Below are positions 25,248-33,798 of a stretch of DNA of 43,203 nt, piece by piece (within the stretch, counting starts at the first letter, position 1; each line of letters starts with the position of its first letter). The stretch spans positions 1-43,203 of the forward strand of contig CALQSQ010000047.1 in the NCBI GenBank assembly GCA_943333275.1, written 5' to 3'. The notes beneath the pieces were generated by a model. The model was given only the letters and a program-made list of their open reading frames with translations. It was not told the origin of the DNA and ran no database searches. The translations under genes were made by a program, and so were the position numbers. The stretch is from Akkermansia muciniphila (GTDB taxonomy: Bacteria; Verrucomicrobiota; Verrucomicrobiia; Verrucomicrobiales; V1-33).

Positions 25248-26554
25248 TGCTTTCAAGTTTTTCAAAATCGGTTCTATTCGCATTGCTTGTGGTTTTTGTC
25301 CCATCGCAGCAATGCGAAGCAGTCCCCGATTCCACGCCATTTCCCCAGGCTCCAAACCTGAAGGGGCTGCAGGCGCAAATGGTGGACGATGCCATTGCGC
25401 TGGGGATTCATCATGCGGGGATGAATGTTTCCATGGGGCCTCTTTTTGATTTGGAGGCGAAACCCGACAGCCTGCCATTTAAGGCGTCGGATGGGGTCGA
25501 GTATCATTTCTCTGCCGTTCAGATTGCGGCGTTGGATCGGCAGGTGAAGCCGTTGTCGGACGCGGGAGTGGTGATTTATGCGATCATCCTGCCCTATCGC
25601 ACGGGCAATCCGGCGTATGATGCATGGCTGGTCCATCCACAGGCCCGGCCCGATCACAAATATTCCATTCCCGCATTCAATACTGTGTCGGAAGCAGGGC
25701 GGTCGCATTTGCGTGGGGCCATGGAGTTTCTGGCGGCCCGCTATAGTGGGTCGGCGGAACATGGGCGCGTGTGGGGATGGATCGTGGGAAATGAGGCCAA
25801 CAGTCACTGGCTTTGGTATAACCGGGGGCTGGCCTCGCTGGCGGAGGTGATTTCGGATTATGAAGCGGCGGTGCGCATTGTGCGTGATGCGGTGCGCACG
25901 GCGTCGCAGCATGGACGTGTTTATCTGAGCCTCGATCACCACTGGCAGGTGTCCATGCCGGGCATCAGCGGGCAGGAGGCGACCTCCGGTAGGGCCTTTC
26001 TCGATTTGTTTGCCAAAGTGGCCAGCGAGCGCGGGGATTTCGACTGGCATGTGGCGACGCATCCGTATCCCGACGACCTGGGAAATCCCCGCACCTGGCT
26101 GGACAAGGACGCGCCGGCCCGTGAGGACGCGCGGCACATCACTTTCAAAAACCTGGAGATCATGACGCAATACATGAAGCGTCCGGAAATGCTCTGGCAG
26201 GGCAAGCCGCGCCGTGTGATCCTCAGTGAACAGGGATTCCACGCGTTGGACTCTCCCGAAGGCGATGCGTTGCAGGCGGCGGGATTCGCGTATGCCTGGG
26301 AGAAATGTCTGCGGTGTCCCGGCATCGATGCCTTCATCTGGCACCGGCATGTGGATCATCGGGACGAGGGAGGACTGCGCCTGGGACTTTATGAACGCAA
26401 GCCGGAGAGCGTCAGTGAACCGGGGCGCAAACGTCCGCTGTGGGATCTCATGAAAGCGGCCGGAACAAACGACTGGCCCGCTGCCGCTGCAGCCTACCTG
26501 CCGCTGACGGGGTTGAAATCCTGGGACGAATTGCCGGGTGAGAATGGAAAATAG
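25247..26554 (+). CDS. Exported DUF5722-like putative glycoside hydrolase
   Basis: A 435-aa protein with a signal peptide (MLSSFSKSVLFALLVVFVPSQQCEA). The body resembles DUF5722, a TIM-barrel family related to clan GH-A glycosidases. Candidate acid/base Glu183 sits in IVGNEANSHW and a candidate nucleophile Glu328 in ILSEQGFHAL, with THPYPDD and IWHRHVDHRDEGGL also present. No substrate can be named. ATG 25247 overlaps the stop of the MauE-like gene (TGATG), so the two are coupled; a GTG at 25244 is also possible. It is likely periplasmic or secreted. Confidence 0.72.
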   Translation: MLSSFSKSVLFALLVVFVPSQQCEAVPDSTPFPQAPNLKGLQAQMVDDAIALGIHHAGMNVSMGPLFDLEAKPDSLPFKASDGVEYHFSAVQIAALDRQVKPLSDAGVVIYAIILPYRTGNPAYDAWLVHPQARPDHKYSIPAFNTVSEAGRSHLRGAMEFLAARYSGSAEHGRVWGWIVGNEANSHWLWYNRGLASLAEVISDYEAAVRIVRDAVRTASQHGRVYLSLDHHWQVSMPGISGQEATSGRAFLDLFAKVASERGDFDWHVATHPYPDDLGNPRTWLDKDAPAREDARHITFKNLEIMTQYMKRPEMLWQGKPRRVILSEQGFHALDSPEGDALQAAGFAYAWEKCLRCPGIDAFIWHRHVDHRDEGGLRLGLYERKPESVSEPGRKRPLWDLMKAAGTNDWPAAAAAYLPLTGLKSWDELPGENGK

Positions 26555-26617
26555 GTCCCAGCTTTTTCAGGAGAATTATCTTGTGAATATTCGAGAGTGC
26601 GGGGAGATTCGGGGATC

Positions 26618-27919
26618 ATGACTTCAAGAAACCTGATCCTTTCACTGGCGGCCCTCACCATTTTTACATTCCCAACGGGAGCCCCGGCGAAGGAAAAGCC
26701 CGCTCCCGCCAAAGCTGAAAAGTCGGCGGGAGCCAATGCCGACGCGTATGTGGCCTTGATGGAGAAAATGTTCCAAAATATGACCGACACCGCCGAGGCT
26801 GTGACCGATGTTTCCACCGAGGATGAAATCGGCGCAGCCATCGAAGCGCTCGAAACCAGCACCAAGGAAATCCAGTCCATCCAGAAGCAGCTCAAAAAGA
26901 TGGGCGTCCCCAGTGCCAAGGTGAAGGCGGAGATAGACACCCACACGGAACTCGGTCCTAAAGGTCAGGAAGCGGGCAAGGGTCTGCAGGAAGCGATGAA
27001 GACAATTCCGCAGGATTCACCGGAATTCGGCACTGCTCTGCAGGCTTACGGCACTGCCCTGACCGAATTGGGTAACGACCTCAATGCGCTCGAAGCGGAA
27101 GCCTCCGGCAAGCCAGCGCCTGCTCCCATCAAACCTGGCACCGGCAAGAAGGAAGACTACCTCCGCGTGCTCAATGCCCTGCTGGATGTGCAGGATTGTT
27201 CTGCAGACATTCTCAACGAAGTTACCGACGAAGCCACCGCCAAGGCTGCCGTTCGCAAAATCAAGGGACTCACTACCGAGGCAAAGGAGATCGTGAAGGA
27301 ATTTCATGGACTGGGTCAGCCCTCGGTGGAGGCCAGCGCAGCGCTCAACAAGGACAAGAAATTGCCGGTCAGAACGAAGGAGGTGGTCGAGCACATTCAG
27401 GAAGCGGTCGGTCAAATGATCGAGGTGGACGGGGCTAAGGAAATTGTCATGCCGGCCATGGAGGAATTTTCCAATGTTTGCAAAACCATCGGCGAAGCCC
27501 CGCCTGCGGATGGAGAGAAAGAGAAACCAGCGCCAGCAAGTGCGGATGCCCCTCCGGCCTCCGCTTATGTCGAGGTCATGACGGCGTTTTTCAAAAACGT
27601 CGAAAAGGGCTGCGCCATCATTGATGGAATCACAGACGAAGCGTCGGCTGAAAAAGCGACGGCCGACCTGGAGGAGTGTTCCGACGAACTGGCAAAAATC
27701 ATCGAACGCAAGGACGACCTCCCTGAGCCTCAGGGCGAAGTGGCCGAAGCCCTGCAGAAAAACAAGACACTTCCGGTGCTTGGCAAGAAGACCAAGGCCA
27801 AGTTTGTGCAGACCTCCGAGTCCTTTGAAAAATTGGATATCGAAGCCAGCGACGAAGTAAAAGAATCCCTGCAGGAATCCGGTAAAAAATGGCTCGAGCA
27901 GGTCAACAAAGTGAAATAA
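26618..27919 (+). CDS. Exported protein with three helical repeats
   Basis: A 433-aa protein with a signal peptide (MTSRNLILSLAALTIFTFPTGAPA) and no family that I recognise. It contains three divergent copies of one helical unit, each starting with an AYV/DYL-type helix: AYVALMEKMF (about 43-150), DYLRVLNALLD (180-270) and AYVEVMTAFF (316-405). Each includes a V/I-T-D-E-x-(S/A) turn (VTDVSTEDE, VTDEATAK, ITDEASAEK) and a later K(K/T)LPVxxK-like stretch in copies two and three. Linkers are Pro/Ala/Lys-rich. The ATG at 26618 follows GGGGA. It converges with the GT2 gene, 13 nt away. Function unknown; perhaps a periplasmic scaffold. Confidence 0.72.
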   Translation: MTSRNLILSLAALTIFTFPTGAPAKEKPAPAKAEKSAGANADAYVALMEKMFQNMTDTAEAVTDVSTEDEIGAAIEALETSTKEIQSIQKQLKKMGVPSAKVKAEIDTHTELGPKGQEAGKGLQEAMKTIPQDSPEFGTALQAYGTALTELGNDLNALEAEASGKPAPAPIKPGTGKKEDYLRVLNALLDVQDCSADILNEVTDEATAKAAVRKIKGLTTEAKEIVKEFHGLGQPSVEASAALNKDKKLPVRTKEVVEHIQEAVGQMIEVDGAKEIVMPAMEEFSNVCKTIGEAPPADGEKEKPAPASADAPPASAYVEVMTAFFKNVEKGCAIIDGITDEASAEKATADLEECSDELAKIIERKDDLPEPQGEVAEALQKNKTLPVLGKKTKAKFVQTSESFEKLDIEASDEVKESLQESGKKWLEQVNKVK

Positions 27920-27932
27920 TCACCCCGCGTTC

Positions 27933-28658
27933 CTAGCGCCGACCATCGTACCAAATCGGGCAGTTCTCACGGCTGTTGAGCGTCTTTCCTCTGCGGAGAA
28001 TCGTCCTTCCAATGAAAGCCAGCAACTCCCCCGGGGTGTAAAGTTCCGCCTTGCGTGCCGAGGTGAGCAGGGGATGCCGGTGCAAAATCCGCATGCGCTG
28101 ACCGCGCGCTTTTCCCAATTTCTTCAAAGCGCGTGAGAAGAAAATTTCCTCCGCAGCAAACATCCTGTCGTCGAATCCCCCCACCTCCAGAAAGGCATCG
28201 CGGCGGCAAAAAATAAAAGCCCCGGCGGCCTCGCCTGACAACCGAGACCAGCCGTTCCAGATGTGCATGAAGAAAGAGAGCAAACGGTAGTTCCGGTGAG
28301 GTCGCAGAGTGGATCCGCCGGCAATGACCGAGGCGTCCTGCAGGGTGGCCGCCAGATCCCTCCATAATTCGTCGGAGGGCGTGGAGTCGGCATCCAGAAA
28401 CAGCAGCCAATCCCCCGTGGCGATCGATGCGCCCGTATTGCGCGCCCGGCCGATTTGATTCACGGGCTCGGCAATGACGCGGGCACCCGCCTCCGCCGCG
28501 AGGCGGGCGGTGGCATCTTTGGAGTTGTTGTCACAAACGATCAATTCCGAGGCGACCCCGCACGTTGCCAGCGTCTCACGGCCCTTTGCGACCACATCAA
28601 GCGTGTGAGGGAGCAGTTTCTCCTCATTGTAGGCTGGAATGATGATGCTGAGGTGCAC
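27933..28658 (-). CDS. Glycosyltransferase family 2 protein
   Basis: A 241-aa GT-A fold transferase. It begins LSIIIPAYNEEKLLPHTL, has the ELIVCDNNSKDATARLA nucleotide-binding segment, the metal-binding LLFLDADSTP (DAD), and FEEx-like GGFDDRMFAAEEIFFSRALKKLG. It lacks membrane segments and ends YDGRR, a tail common in a small GT2 group. The sugar and acceptor are unknown. It starts 14 nt after the ABC permease gene, so it is the third gene of that operon, which suggests that its product is exported or that the transporter and enzyme serve one glycan. Confidence 0.9.
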   Translation of the reverse strand: MHLSIIIPAYNEEKLLPHTLDVVAKGRETLATCGVASELIVCDNNSKDATARLAAEAGARVIAEPVNQIGRARNTGASIATGDWLLFLDADSTPSDELWRDLAATLQDASVIAGGSTLRPHRNYRLLSFFMHIWNGWSRLSGEAAGAFIFCRRDAFLEVGGFDDRMFAAEEIFFSRALKKLGKARGQRMRILHRHPLLTSARKAELYTPGELLAFIGRTILRRGKTLNSRENCPIWYDGRR

Positions 28659-28671
28659 GGGAGCGGTGCCT

Positions 28672-29628
28672 TTAGAAATCCCGCCGGGCGAAACGCCAGT
28701 AGGCGAGGCCCAGCAGGATGCCCTGGAAGACTAGGCCGCTGGTGATGACGTCTAAAATGGAACGTTCGTAAACCGGGATGGGAGCGATGCCGGGCTGCCG
28801 GTTGCCCTCAAGGATTTGCTGAAAGGTGTGCGGTGTCGCCGCCCTGGTGAAACGCCGGAAAAGGTCGGCCGTTTCCTGGGTATGCGGAAGGTAGAACAGA
28901 GTCTGGGAGGTGACCTTGTGGACCATTTCCACGCTGCTGGTCATTGATTTCAAATCCTGCTGCTCGGCATTCCTGAGCGACTGGTTGAAAATGCGCGGGT
29001 CAGAGGCGGCGTGGACTTTTTGCACCAGCCAGAGGCATGACCAGAAGAGCATGGTGAGCAGGAGTGCCGCCATGCTGTTGCCGGTGAGAACGCCCATGAG
29101 GACGTTGAAACAGAAGATAAAGCTGAAGATCAGAACGGCCAGTCCCACGACCCAGAACACCGGCCAGTAGAGGATCTGCAGGCGGAGGAAGAGGCTGAGA
29201 AAACAAATGCCGGCGAGCACCAGCGCCTGCACCGCCACAAACATCATGGCTCCGCAGTATTTCGCGAAGAAGACTTTGAAGCGGCTGACCGGCTTGGAGA
29301 GGACCAGATCAATGGCTCCCTGTCGCATGGAATCGGGAAAAACCGTCGAGGCGGAAAACATGGCCATGACCAGCGCCCAGGTCAGCATCCAATAATCCAG
29401 CAGGCCGTCGAGAGTGGTCATGAGCAGCGACTTCTCCCATTCCGTGCCGGCATGAAGGAAGGAACTGGGAAACTTGAGGACCCCAAAAAACAGATACCAG
29501 CCGGTTTCATTGCATCCCAGCGAAGCGTAAATCACCCCCAGCACGATGGACATCCAGAGCATCACCCAGTAGAGTCCGCGTGATTTCAAGCTGCGGTAAG
29601 TGTCTGAGATAAGAGCGGCGAATTGCAT
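28672..29628 (-). CDS. ABC-2-type transporter permease
   Basis: A 318-aa inner-membrane permease with about six hydrophobic segments, e.g. GLYWVMLWMSIVLGVIYASL, WMLTWALVMAMFSASTVF and LVLAGICFLSLFL. The DSMRQGAIDLVLSKPVSRFKVFFAKY segment is the typical coupling region after membrane segment two of ABC-2 permeases. ATG 29628 is used; a TTG at 29631 is one codon upstream. A large periplasmic loop (about 190-270) separates the last segments. It lies 19 nt downstream of the ATPase gene. The substrate is unknown. Confidence 0.88.
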   Translation of the reverse strand: MQFAALISDTYRSLKSRGLYWVMLWMSIVLGVIYASLGCNETGWYLFFGVLKFPSSFLHAGTEWEKSLLMTTLDGLLDYWMLTWALVMAMFSASTVFPDSMRQGAIDLVLSKPVSRFKVFFAKYCGAMMFVAVQALVLAGICFLSLFLRLQILYWPVFWVVGLAVLIFSFIFCFNVLMGVLTGNSMAALLLTMLFWSCLWLVQKVHAASDPRIFNQSLRNAEQQDLKSMTSSVEMVHKVTSQTLFYLPHTQETADLFRRFTRAATPHTFQQILEGNRQPGIAPIPVYERSILDVITSGLVFQGILLGLAYWRFARRDF

Positions 29629-29647
29629 CAACGGGGTGGGGGACGGA

Positions 29648-30628
29648 TTAGAATTGCGTCAGCTGGGCTTCGGGCTGCGGTTGATGGGCGTTTTTTTGAC
29701 CTCCGGTGAGCACTACATCGAGGAAGAGTTCCTCCAGCGTCTGGCGCGCGGGTGTCACGCTCTCAATGACAGCACCCAGCTTGCGAATTTCATCGATCAA
29801 AGGTTGCACCACTTGCGGCCGGCCGCTGGGGATGGTGATGACCGTGTGGCTGTGTTCGGGATTCAGGGCGACCGATCCGCCGAGTGACATCGCCAGGGTG
29901 ACGAGGCCCTCCTGTAGCAGGAAGTCCCCCTCCACGACGACAGTGTAGCGGGCCTGCTGGCGGGTGAGGTCACTGATTTTCCCTTCCTTGACCACCTGGC
30001 CGCGGCAGAGGATCGCCACCCGGTCGCAGACCATTTCAAGTTCCCCCAGCAAATGGCTGTTTACGAAAACTGTCTTGCCCCGGGAGCGCAGGTCGAGCAT
30101 GAGCGTGCGGATGTCCTTGCGACCCACGGGATCCACCCCATCGGTGGGTTCGTCGAGAAAAACGATGTCGGGATCATTGATGAGCGCCTGGGCGAGTCCG
30201 ACCCGTTGTTTCATCCCCTTGCTGAAAGTAGCCAGCCGGTCATTGCGCCAGCGTTCCATGCCCACGGCCTCCAGAAGTTGTTTTCCACGCTTGATCCTCA
30301 CGGCACTCGGCACGCCGGTGAGTCGTCCGGCGAGATCGATAAGATCAAGCGGGGTGAGGTGGGGGGCATACTGAACGTGTTCGGGCAAATAGCCGACTCG
30401 GCGGAGCGTTTCCACGTGGCCGATGGGTTGTCCAAGCATGGTGCCGCGGCATTCAGTGGCGTGGACGAGGCGCAGGAGAATCCTGACCAGGGTGCTTTTC
30501 CCGGCTCCATTTGGTCCCAGGAGGCCGAATATTTCGCCCTGACCAACCTGCATGGCCAAGCCTCGCAAGGCTTTGACGCCTGTGCGGTAGGTTTTGGATA
30601 CGGAATGTAGGTGAATGGCAGCATCCAT
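29648..30628 (-). CDS. ABC transporter ATP-binding protein
   Basis: A 326-aa ATPase that energises the adjacent permease. It has Walker A GLLGPNGAGKST, Q-loop region VGYLPEHVQYAPHLT, signature TFSKGMKQRVGLAQAL, Walker B DIVFLDEPTDGVDP and the switch NSHLL. A C-terminal extension of about 90 residues after the ATPase core resembles the regulatory tail of drug- and lipid-type ABC-2 exporters. ATG 30628 is chosen over an upstream frame to 30670. It heads the ATPase-permease-GT2 operon and is divergent from the MBOAT gene. Confidence 0.9.
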   Translation of the reverse strand: MDAAIHLHSVSKTYRTGVKALRGLAMQVGQGEIFGLLGPNGAGKSTLVRILLRLVHATECRGTMLGQPIGHVETLRRVGYLPEHVQYAPHLTPLDLIDLAGRLTGVPSAVRIKRGKQLLEAVGMERWRNDRLATFSKGMKQRVGLAQALINDPDIVFLDEPTDGVDPVGRKDIRTLMLDLRSRGKTVFVNSHLLGELEMVCDRVAILCRGQVVKEGKISDLTRQQARYTVVVEGDFLLQEGLVTLAMSLGGSVALNPEHSHTVITIPSGRPQVVQPLIDEIRKLGAVIESVTPARQTLEELFLDVVLTGGQKNAHQPQPEAQLTQF

Positions 30629-30765
30629 CGGGGCTGAGCTAATACGAATTCGCTTAAAAACACAACTCAATCCGGCAGGATCGAGAAATTGAGGGGGCAG
30701 CGCCTCTCAGGCCTGGAAACGGATTGGACTATAAGCTTAATAGATGTTAATTATCAAGACCTGCC

Positions 30766-32175
30766 ATGGTATTTTCCTCCCCACTGTTCGTATTTTATTT
30801 TCTGCTGCTCTCGCTGGGGGTTTATTATGCCTCACCCGTGAGGTGGAGACACGCGGGGTTGTCGGTGCTGAGTTACATTTTCTACGGCTGGTGGAATCCG
30901 TGGTTTATGACGCTGATGTTTGGGTCCACGCTGGTCGATTACGGCTGCGGGAGACTCATCGCGAATGGCCGGCATCGGAAGGCGGGGCTGATAATTTCGG
31001 TGACATCCAATTTGCTGCTGTTGGGATTCTTCAAATATTGCCATTTCGCCTATCAAAGTCTGGGTGCCGTGGCGGGGGGCTTGGGGTGGCATTTTCCCGC
31101 CGCGCCGGGATGGATGACGGGGATTGTGCTGCCGATGGGGATTTCGTTCTATGTGTTCCAGTCGATGAGCTACTGCATCGATCTGTATCGGGGACATGCT
31201 CCGCCGGCGAAGAGTTTTGTGGATTTTGCCTGTTTTGTGAGCCTGTATCCGCAGCTCGTGGCGGGGCCGATTGTGCGGTATGGAAGCATCGCCCACCAAC
31301 TGCAACACCGGACGCATTCGGTGGAGGCGTTCACGGCGGGGATTGCGAGATTCTGTCTGGGCTTTGCGAAGAAAGTGCTGCTGGCGGATGCGATGGGACA
31401 GCTGGCGGAAACGGCCTTCAAGGCGGGGCCGGGATCGCTCTCCACGTTGTCGGCGTGGCTCGGGGTGGTGGCGTATGCGTTTCAAATTTATTTCGATTTC
31501 AGCGCCTACAGCGACATGGCGATCGGCCTGGGGAGAATGTTCGGATTTCGTTTCATCGAAAATTTCAATTCGCCCTACAAGAGCCGGAGCATCACCGAAT
31601 TCTGGCGGCGCTGGCACATTTCACTGAGCACCTTTCTGCGGGATTATTTGTACATTCCGCTGGGCGGAAACCGGCTGGGATCGGGCCGGACGTATGTGAA
31701 TCTGCTGACGGTGATGCTGATTGGTGGGCTGTGGCATGGGGCGCAGTGGACCTTTGTAATTTGGGGGGGGATTCATGGCGTCATGCTGGCGGTTGAGCGC
31801 ATGATGGGCCGGAAGGCTCCGTCGGATGGCGTCTGGAGACCGCTGAGGGTGATCATGACGTTTGGAATTTTGCTGGTGACGTGGGTTTTCTTTCGGGCGG
31901 AAAATTTTTCAGTGGCCTGGCAGTTTTTGACGGCGATGGCCGGGTGCCAGTCGGTGGCCGCGAGTGCCGGGCTGGTGGATGCCCTGATGCTCTCCCGCGT
32001 CGCCCTGGTATATTTTCTGGCGGCGGGTTTGATCATCTGGGCTCTGCCAAACAGTCAGCAACTGCTGATGCGTTTGACGATGGGGCGGGCGCTCGGGTGC
32101 CTGCTCCTGTTCGTCGCCGCGCTGGCCGTCCTCTTCCAGCAGGGTTACAGTCCCTTTCTCTATTTCCAATTCTGA
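30766..32175 (+). CDS. MBOAT (AlgI-like) O-acyltransferase
   Basis: A 469-aa polytopic membrane protein that moves acetyl groups across the inner membrane for O-acetylation of an exported polysaccharide. AlgI features are SYIFYGWWNP, GISFYVFQSMSYCID, FFKY, the NFNSPYKSRSITEFWRRWHIS block, YIPLGGNR and the catalytic LWHGA with His324, matching catalytic His322 of P. aeruginosa AlgI. It is the first gene of a three-gene operon with an AlgX/AlgJ-like protein 3 nt downstream. No Shine-Dalgarno site is seen before the ATG. The glycan it serves cannot be named. Confidence 0.93.
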   Translation: MVFSSPLFVFYFLLLSLGVYYASPVRWRHAGLSVLSYIFYGWWNPWFMTLMFGSTLVDYGCGRLIANGRHRKAGLIISVTSNLLLLGFFKYCHFAYQSLGAVAGGLGWHFPAAPGWMTGIVLPMGISFYVFQSMSYCIDLYRGHAPPAKSFVDFACFVSLYPQLVAGPIVRYGSIAHQLQHRTHSVEAFTAGIARFCLGFAKKVLLADAMGQLAETAFKAGPGSLSTLSAWLGVVAYAFQIYFDFSAYSDMAIGLGRMFGFRFIENFNSPYKSRSITEFWRRWHISLSTFLRDYLYIPLGGNRLGSGRTYVNLLTVMLIGGLWHGAQWTFVIWGGIHGVMLAVERMMGRKAPSDGVWRPLRVIMTFGILLVTWVFFRAENFSVAWQFLTAMAGCQSVAASAGLVDALMLSRVALVYFLAAGLIIWALPNSQQLLMRLTMGRALGCLLLFVAALAVLFQQGYSPFLYFQF

Positions 32176-32178
32176 TTT

Positions 32179-33798
32179 ATGTCGTCGCAACCGCTGCCCA
32201 ATCCCTACGAGCACGAACTTCCTCCGGAGGTTCTCCGGATTGGTCGTGGGGCGGCATGGTTGGTGACGGTGTTGTTCATTTCGCTCATCGGTCTGCCGCC
32301 GCTGCTGAATGATTTCCGGGAAATGGGACGTGAAAAAACAGTGCGATGGCTGCCGGGCGAGCGGTTTCTCGCCGCCGTGAGCGGTCAGGACCATCCGCGG
32401 CAAAGCCTGCCTGAGCGCCTGAAATTGTTCGAATCTTCGCTCGCCGAACACCTCCATTTTGTGGCCCCTCTGCGACGATCCGCCCAACTGGCGATGCTGC
32501 AGGGACTGCACAGCGGAAATGCGAAAACGGTGGTTGGTCTTGAGGGATGGCTGTTTTATCGACCGGAAATCAAAGCGCTCACGGGGTATGGTCCGTTGCG
32601 TGAGGAGCCGCGCTCGGTGGCGAGCGATCCCTCGGTCCGGAACTGGCAACCGCCCCTGCCAGCGATCGCCAAGTTCGCCCAGCAGCTCAAGGAGCGGAAT
32701 GTGGAACTCTGGATCGTTCCAGTGCCCATGAAGGAATCCATTTATCCGGAAATGCTCACCAGCCAGACCGCCGCCGGACCGGTGACGCATCCCCAGCAGC
32801 CTCAGGTGGCGGAGGAGCTTTCGCGCAGCGGGGCAAAGGTCCTGTGGCTGGACCAACTCTTTTGGGAGTTGAAAAAGCAGGATGCAGAGGGTGGTCCCGT
32901 ATATCTCAAGCAGGATACCCACTGGTCTCCGCGAGCCATGGAGGCGGCGGCGGCAGAGCTAGCGAAGTCCCTGAAGGAAGGGGCGGGCCAGGAATTCAGC
33001 CGATCAGAAATCACCGCCCAAAGTCGTGGCGATCTGGTGGAGAAATTGAATTTGCCGGACCACGACAACCCGTTTCCGATGGAAAGTGTGAACCTGCACG
33101 TTGTCGTGGCAAAGTCTGATCCGCAATCTCCCATCGTCCTGCTGGGGGATTCATTTGTGAACATTTACGATGATCCGAGCCTTGGATTCGGAGAAGCCCC
33201 GCTCTCCGCTGGATTCGCGCAACACCTCATGGCAGCCTGCGGAAAGCCCATTCATGTCATCGCCAAAAACGGAGGCGGAGCCACCACCGTGCGGGAACAG
33301 TTCGCGAAGCTGCCGGATGATGTGGTGCGCCAAAAGAAAGTGGTGATCTGGGTGCTCGCGGCGAGGGATCTCTTTCTGAGCCGTTCCGAGGCGACCGCCA
33401 ACAGTGTCGAGTGGTTGGACGTGACATTTAATTCCCAGCACTCGGTGCCTGTCACGACTGTTCCGGAAGGGGGAAGTGAGGTGGAGGCCGTGGTAACGGG
33501 CATTTCTGAATTTCCTGCCGATCCCAGGACCACGCCCTACGCGAGCGCCGTGTTTTGCGTCCGTTACCGGGTGGAGCGTGTCATTGCTGGATCGAAGCCT
33601 GCGGATGAATTATTTATTTATCATCCGCTCTTTCAAAAGCGCGAATTCCAACCCGCCGCCGCCGTGCAAATGGGGCGGAGGTATCGTCTCAAACTACAAG
33701 CATGGAACGAAGCCCTGCCCGTGTTCCAGCAAACGCTGCTGGATGACTTCAATACTCTCGACCCCTATTACGCCGAGATTCCCATCCCCATCCCATGA
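32179..33798 (+). CDS. AlgX/AlgJ-like SGNH O-acetyltransferase
   Basis: A 539-aa protein with one N-terminal membrane helix (about 25-45) and a periplasmic SGNH-hydrolase-fold domain of the AlgJ/AlgX type. The Asp-x-His motif is QDTHWSP (Asp246, His248) and the serine motif is LLGDSFVNIY (Ser325). It receives acetyl from the MBOAT partner and transfers it to a glycan in the alginate and cellulose acetylation systems. About 120 extra C-terminal residues are unrecognised. Its stop overlaps the next gene (ATGA) by 4 nt and it starts 3 nt after the MBOAT gene, giving tight coupling of all three. Confidence 0.87.
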   Translation: MSSQPLPNPYEHELPPEVLRIGRGAAWLVTVLFISLIGLPPLLNDFREMGREKTVRWLPGERFLAAVSGQDHPRQSLPERLKLFESSLAEHLHFVAPLRRSAQLAMLQGLHSGNAKTVVGLEGWLFYRPEIKALTGYGPLREEPRSVASDPSVRNWQPPLPAIAKFAQQLKERNVELWIVPVPMKESIYPEMLTSQTAAGPVTHPQQPQVAEELSRSGAKVLWLDQLFWELKKQDAEGGPVYLKQDTHWSPRAMEAAAAELAKSLKEGAGQEFSRSEITAQSRGDLVEKLNLPDHDNPFPMESVNLHVVVAKSDPQSPIVLLGDSFVNIYDDPSLGFGEAPLSAGFAQHLMAACGKPIHVIAKNGGGATTVREQFAKLPDDVVRQKKVVIWVLAARDLFLSRSEATANSVEWLDVTFNSQHSVPVTTVPEGGSEVEAVVTGISEFPADPRTTPYASAVFCVRYRVERVIAGSKPADELFIYHPLFQKREFQPAAAVQMGRRYRLKLQAWNEALPVFQQTLLDDFNTLDPYYAEIPIPIP

